64,000 bases of DNA from Brucella pecoris (lineage in GTDB: Bacteria > Pseudomonadota > Alphaproteobacteria > Rhizobiales > Rhizobiaceae). The notes beneath the pieces were generated by a model. That model was not told the DNA's origin, searched no databases, and worked only from the letters and a program-made list of their open reading frames with translations. A program made the translations under genes and the position numbers. The stretch spans positions 124,001-188,000 of the forward strand of contig NZ_VEWK01000005.1 of assembly GCF_006376675.1 (NCBI RefSeq). The letters are read 5' to 3'. This document shows, piece by piece, positions 61,968 to 64,000 of the stretch. How positions within the stretch are numbered: position 1 is the first letter of the stretch; each line of letters opens with the position of its first letter.

Positions 61968-62792
61968 TTATTTATCCCAGACGGGAGCCAGACCTTCGGG
62001 GCTGACGATGCGACCGTCGGGACGGGCAAGCTTTGCGATAGCGGCCATGTCTTCCGCATTCAGTTCAAAGTCGAACAGGTTGAAGTTTTCCGACACGCGC
62101 TCCGACTTGGCCGTCTTGGAAAGAGCGATAAAGCCGCGTTCGATCAGCCAGCGCAGGCCGACCTGGGCAGCAGTCTTGCCGTATTTCGCACCAATGGCCT
62201 GCAAGACGGGATCGCGCGGCACTGCGCCATCAGCCATGCCGTAATAGGCGGTGATGGCAACACCTGCCGCTTTCGCAGCCTCAGCTACGGCATTCTGGTC
62301 GAGATAAGGATGGACCTCGATCTGGTTGGTGATGATGGGCGCAGCACTGCGAAGAATAGACTCTTTCATTTGCGTGACATTCTGATTGCTCACGCCGATG
62401 AAACGCGTCTTGCCCGCTGCCTGTACCGCGTTGAGCATGTCGACCTGATCAGCAATCGCCACCTTGTCGGCAGGCCAATGCAGGAGCAGGAGGTCAACCT
62501 CATCGACTTTCAGCTTGTCGAGGCTTTCATCCACGGATGCACTGAACTTTTCCGGGCTGTAATTATCGACCCAGACTTTTGTGGTGAGAAACAGGTCTTT
62601 GCGTTGTGCGCCTGCCTTCTCAAGAGCACGACCGAGGGCAGCCTCATTTTGATAGATCTGTGCCGTATCGAAATGGCGGAAACCCGCTTCCAGCGCAGCC
62701 GGGATGACGCTTTCCACTTCCGCATCCGTCATGCGGAAAACACCGAAGCCGAGCGCGGGTATAGACGCACCGTGTGCGTTTACGATTTTCAT
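61968..62792 (-). CDS. Aldo/keto reductase (DkgB-like)
   Basis: A 274-residue NADPH-dependent aldo/keto reductase. The catalytic tetrad can be read as Asp and Tyr in HFDTAQIYQNE, Lys in TTKVW and His in LLLHWPA. The family reduces aldehydes and ketones such as methylglyoxal and 2,5-diketogluconate. ATG at 62792 follows GGAG. It is divergent from a LysR gene and probably forms a two-gene unit with the MFS gene for reduction and export of a toxic carbonyl compound (inference). Confidence 0.92.
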   Translation of the reverse strand: MKIVNAHGASIPALGFGVFRMTDAEVESVIPAALEAGFRHFDTAQIYQNEAALGRALEKAGAQRKDLFLTTKVWVDNYSPEKFSASVDESLDKLKVDEVDLLLLHWPADKVAIADQVDMLNAVQAAGKTRFIGVSNQNVTQMKESILRSAAPIITNQIEVHPYLDQNAVAEAAKAAGVAITAYYGMADGAVPRDPVLQAIGAKYGKTAAQVGLRWLIERGFIALSKTAKSERVSENFNLFDFELNAEDMAAIAKLARPDGRIVSPEGLAPVWDK

Positions 62793-62976
62793 ATCATCTC
62801 CTGTCGATTGGCCCTCGGCGTTTTTGCGTCAGTTGCGCGAGCTTGGGAGGCTCATGCTTCGGGCCGTCAATTTATGGATTCTGATCCTGTTCCGGATAAT
62901 CTTCGGTCAGGTCCGATCTCGTGATGCAGAAATAGGACAGTCGCGCGGGCTTGAAAATCCGCTGGGAATCCACATT

Positions 62977-62999
62977 ATCTGTGAAACTGTTTCACAGAT
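62977..62999. promoter_or_regulatory. Perfect 23-bp palindrome before the LysR gene
   Basis: ATCTGTGAAAC and GTTTCACAGAT flank a single central T, ending ten bases before the LysR start codon. It includes LysR-type T-N11-A dyads. Candidate operator for autoregulation and for the divergent reductase gene. Confidence 0.7.
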
Positions 63000-63009
63000 G
63001 GAGCGGGCG

Positions 63010-63915
63010 ATGGACAATCGCGTCGGCGAAATGCAGGTCTTTCTGCGGGTTGTGGAAGCGGGCAGCTTTTCCGAAGCGGCCCGCCTCTTGCGCATGAACC
63101 CTTCGACCATCAGCAAGCTCATATCCCGTATCGAAGCGAGGCTCGGCGTGCGGCTTCTGGAGCGCTCGTCGCGGCGCCTGTCGCTGACAACCGAGGGGCA
63201 GATTTATTATGAGCGCAGTCAGGGACTGCTGCGCGATTTCGAGGAAGTCGAACGCGAGCTTTCACAAGGTTCGGCAAGCACTGGCGGCACTGTGCGCGTC
63301 AACGCTTCTGTGGCATTGGGCACGCTGGCGCTGGAGCCGCTATTACCCGAATTTCTGTCGGCCTATCCGAATATCGTGATCGATTTATCCCTGTCGGATG
63401 AGCTGGTTGATCTTTATCTTGACCGCACCGACGTGGCCTTTCGTATCGGTACCTTGCCCAATTCAAGTATGATGGCGCGCAAGCTTGGCATTGCGCGACG
63501 CAAGATCGTGGCGGCTCCCGCTTATCTTGAACGCCACGGCACGCCGCTGACGGTCGATGATCTGGCCGATCACAATTGCATCGGTTTCAATTTCCGCCGC
63601 GCGGCACCTGTCTGGCCGCTCAAGGAAAGCGGTCGCATTGTGGATCGCGCGGTCTACGGTTCGTTGCTGGCCAATAATGGGGAAACCGTTCGGCGCATGG
63701 CGGTCGCGGGGCTGGGCCTTGCCCGGATCGGCGATTATCACGCGCGGAACGATCTTGCATCCGGCGCATTGGTGGAGGTTCTGGCCGCGGCGGTCGAGAA
63801 CGATATAGAAGAGGTTCACGCCGTGTTTCTTGGTGGTGCGCGACTGCCGCAACGGGTACGGGTTTTCCTCGATTATGTGGTGCCCCGCTTGCAGAATTAT
63901 CTCTCGACCCAATAA
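63010..63915 (+). CDS. LysR-family transcriptional regulator
   Basis: A 301-residue LysR protein with helix-turn-helix at residues 4-62 (EMQVFLRVVEAGSFSEAARLLRM) and a ligand-binding domain to the C terminus. ATG at 63010 is chosen because GGAG lies six bases upstream; an in-frame ATG at 62998 and a much longer open frame are less likely. It is divergent from the aldo/keto reductase gene. A perfect palindrome lies directly upstream. Bases 63916-64000 hold no gene I can support. Confidence 0.92.
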   Translation: MDNRVGEMQVFLRVVEAGSFSEAARLLRMNPSTISKLISRIEARLGVRLLERSSRRLSLTTEGQIYYERSQGLLRDFEEVERELSQGSASTGGTVRVNASVALGTLALEPLLPEFLSAYPNIVIDLSLSDELVDLYLDRTDVAFRIGTLPNSSMMARKLGIARRKIVAAPAYLERHGTPLTVDDLADHNCIGFNFRRAAPVWPLKESGRIVDRAVYGSLLANNGETVRRMAVAGLGLARIGDYHARNDLASGALVEVLAAAVENDIEEVHAVFLGGARLPQRVRVFLDYVVPRLQNYLSTQ

Positions 63916-64000
63916 GGGGCGCGGTCGAATCAGCGGCAAAGTTCTCCCGAGAACACCGAATTTCCGGCGCGAAACGGGCACTTCATCCAAAATAATTAGG

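Noticed and set aside
1..64000. CRISPR arrays, tRNA or rRNA genes, insertion sequences, prophage genes
   Set aside because: None was recognised on reading. The only repeated units are the RIME-like elements.

Overview
The window looks like an alphaproteobacterial (Hyphomicrobiales, Brucellaceae) replicon, most probably an Ochrobactrum/Brucella second chromosome. The reasons are the complete Brucella-type erythritol locus (eryABCD, deoR, eryH/tpiA2, eryI/rpiB and the divergent eryEFG transporter), a Paracoccus/Brucella-style narR-narK-narGHJI cluster with a fused NarK1-NarK2, and 84-105 bp rhizobial-type mosaic repeats. Assignment below family level is inference. No rRNA, tRNA, CRISPR, insertion sequence or phage gene was seen. 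Coding density is high and nearly all genes look intact.

Layout. 0-7.4 kb: a small lipoprotein, an RND efflux pump (inner-membrane permease plus periplasmic adaptor), an alpha/beta-hydrolase-fold protein that has lost its catalytic serine, a divergent LysR regulator and a small secreted protein. 7.5-13.4 kb: a phospholipid gene set resembling E. coli ynbABCD (CDP-alcohol phosphatidyltransferase, hydrolase-methyltransferase fusion, PAP2-dual-specificity phosphatase fusion, CdsA-like enzyme) with an added PlsC acyltransferase and a small membrane protein. This is the best candidate for an undescribed pathway. 13.4-25.3 kb: nitrate respiration (narR, fused narK, narGHJI, a PpiC-type isomerase, a DUF2478-like protein). 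25.3-28.3 kb: a GntR regulator, a DapA-superfamily lyase/deaminase and a malate/lactate-dehydrogenase-family reductase, possibly for hydroxyproline-type imino acids. 28.6-30.4 kb: pseudoazurin and NnrS. Perfect FNR/NNR boxes lie between narR and narK (two) and upstream of pseudoazurin (one), tying the two respiratory blocks together.

30.8-51.7 kb is one large sugar-alcohol region. On the plus strand are transketolase, class I fructose-bisphosphatase and class II aldolase. Facing them on the minus strand is the erythritol operon eryA-eryB-eryC-eryD-deoR-eryH-eryI, which by the published Brucella pathway turns erythritol into D-erythrose 4-phosphate. Transketolase and aldolase can then process that product. 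A divergent operon carries a DUF2291 protein and the ABC importer eryEFG, followed by a second DeoR regulator, a second FGGY kinase and a second GlpD-like dehydrogenase, which may handle another polyol.

51.8-56.8 kb: a cupin and a carnitine catabolic set (orphan choline/carnitine-type binding protein, CdhR-like activator, beta-keto-acid cleavage enzyme, fused L-carnitine dehydrogenase-thioesterase) that would yield glycine betaine. 56.9-60.6 kb: a CecR-like TetR regulator with a YbhG/F/S-like ABC exporter. 60.7-63.9 kb: an MFS efflux protein, an aldo/keto reductase and a divergent LysR regulator next to a perfect palindrome.

Four RIME-like repeats (33.87, 38.20, 51.74 and 60.65 kb) and one fragment (47.45 kb) occur between genes. 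In three cases the end of the repeat forms the stop codon of the adjacent gene. Start codons were chosen from Shine-Dalgarno spacing and family alignment from memory. No database search was possible.
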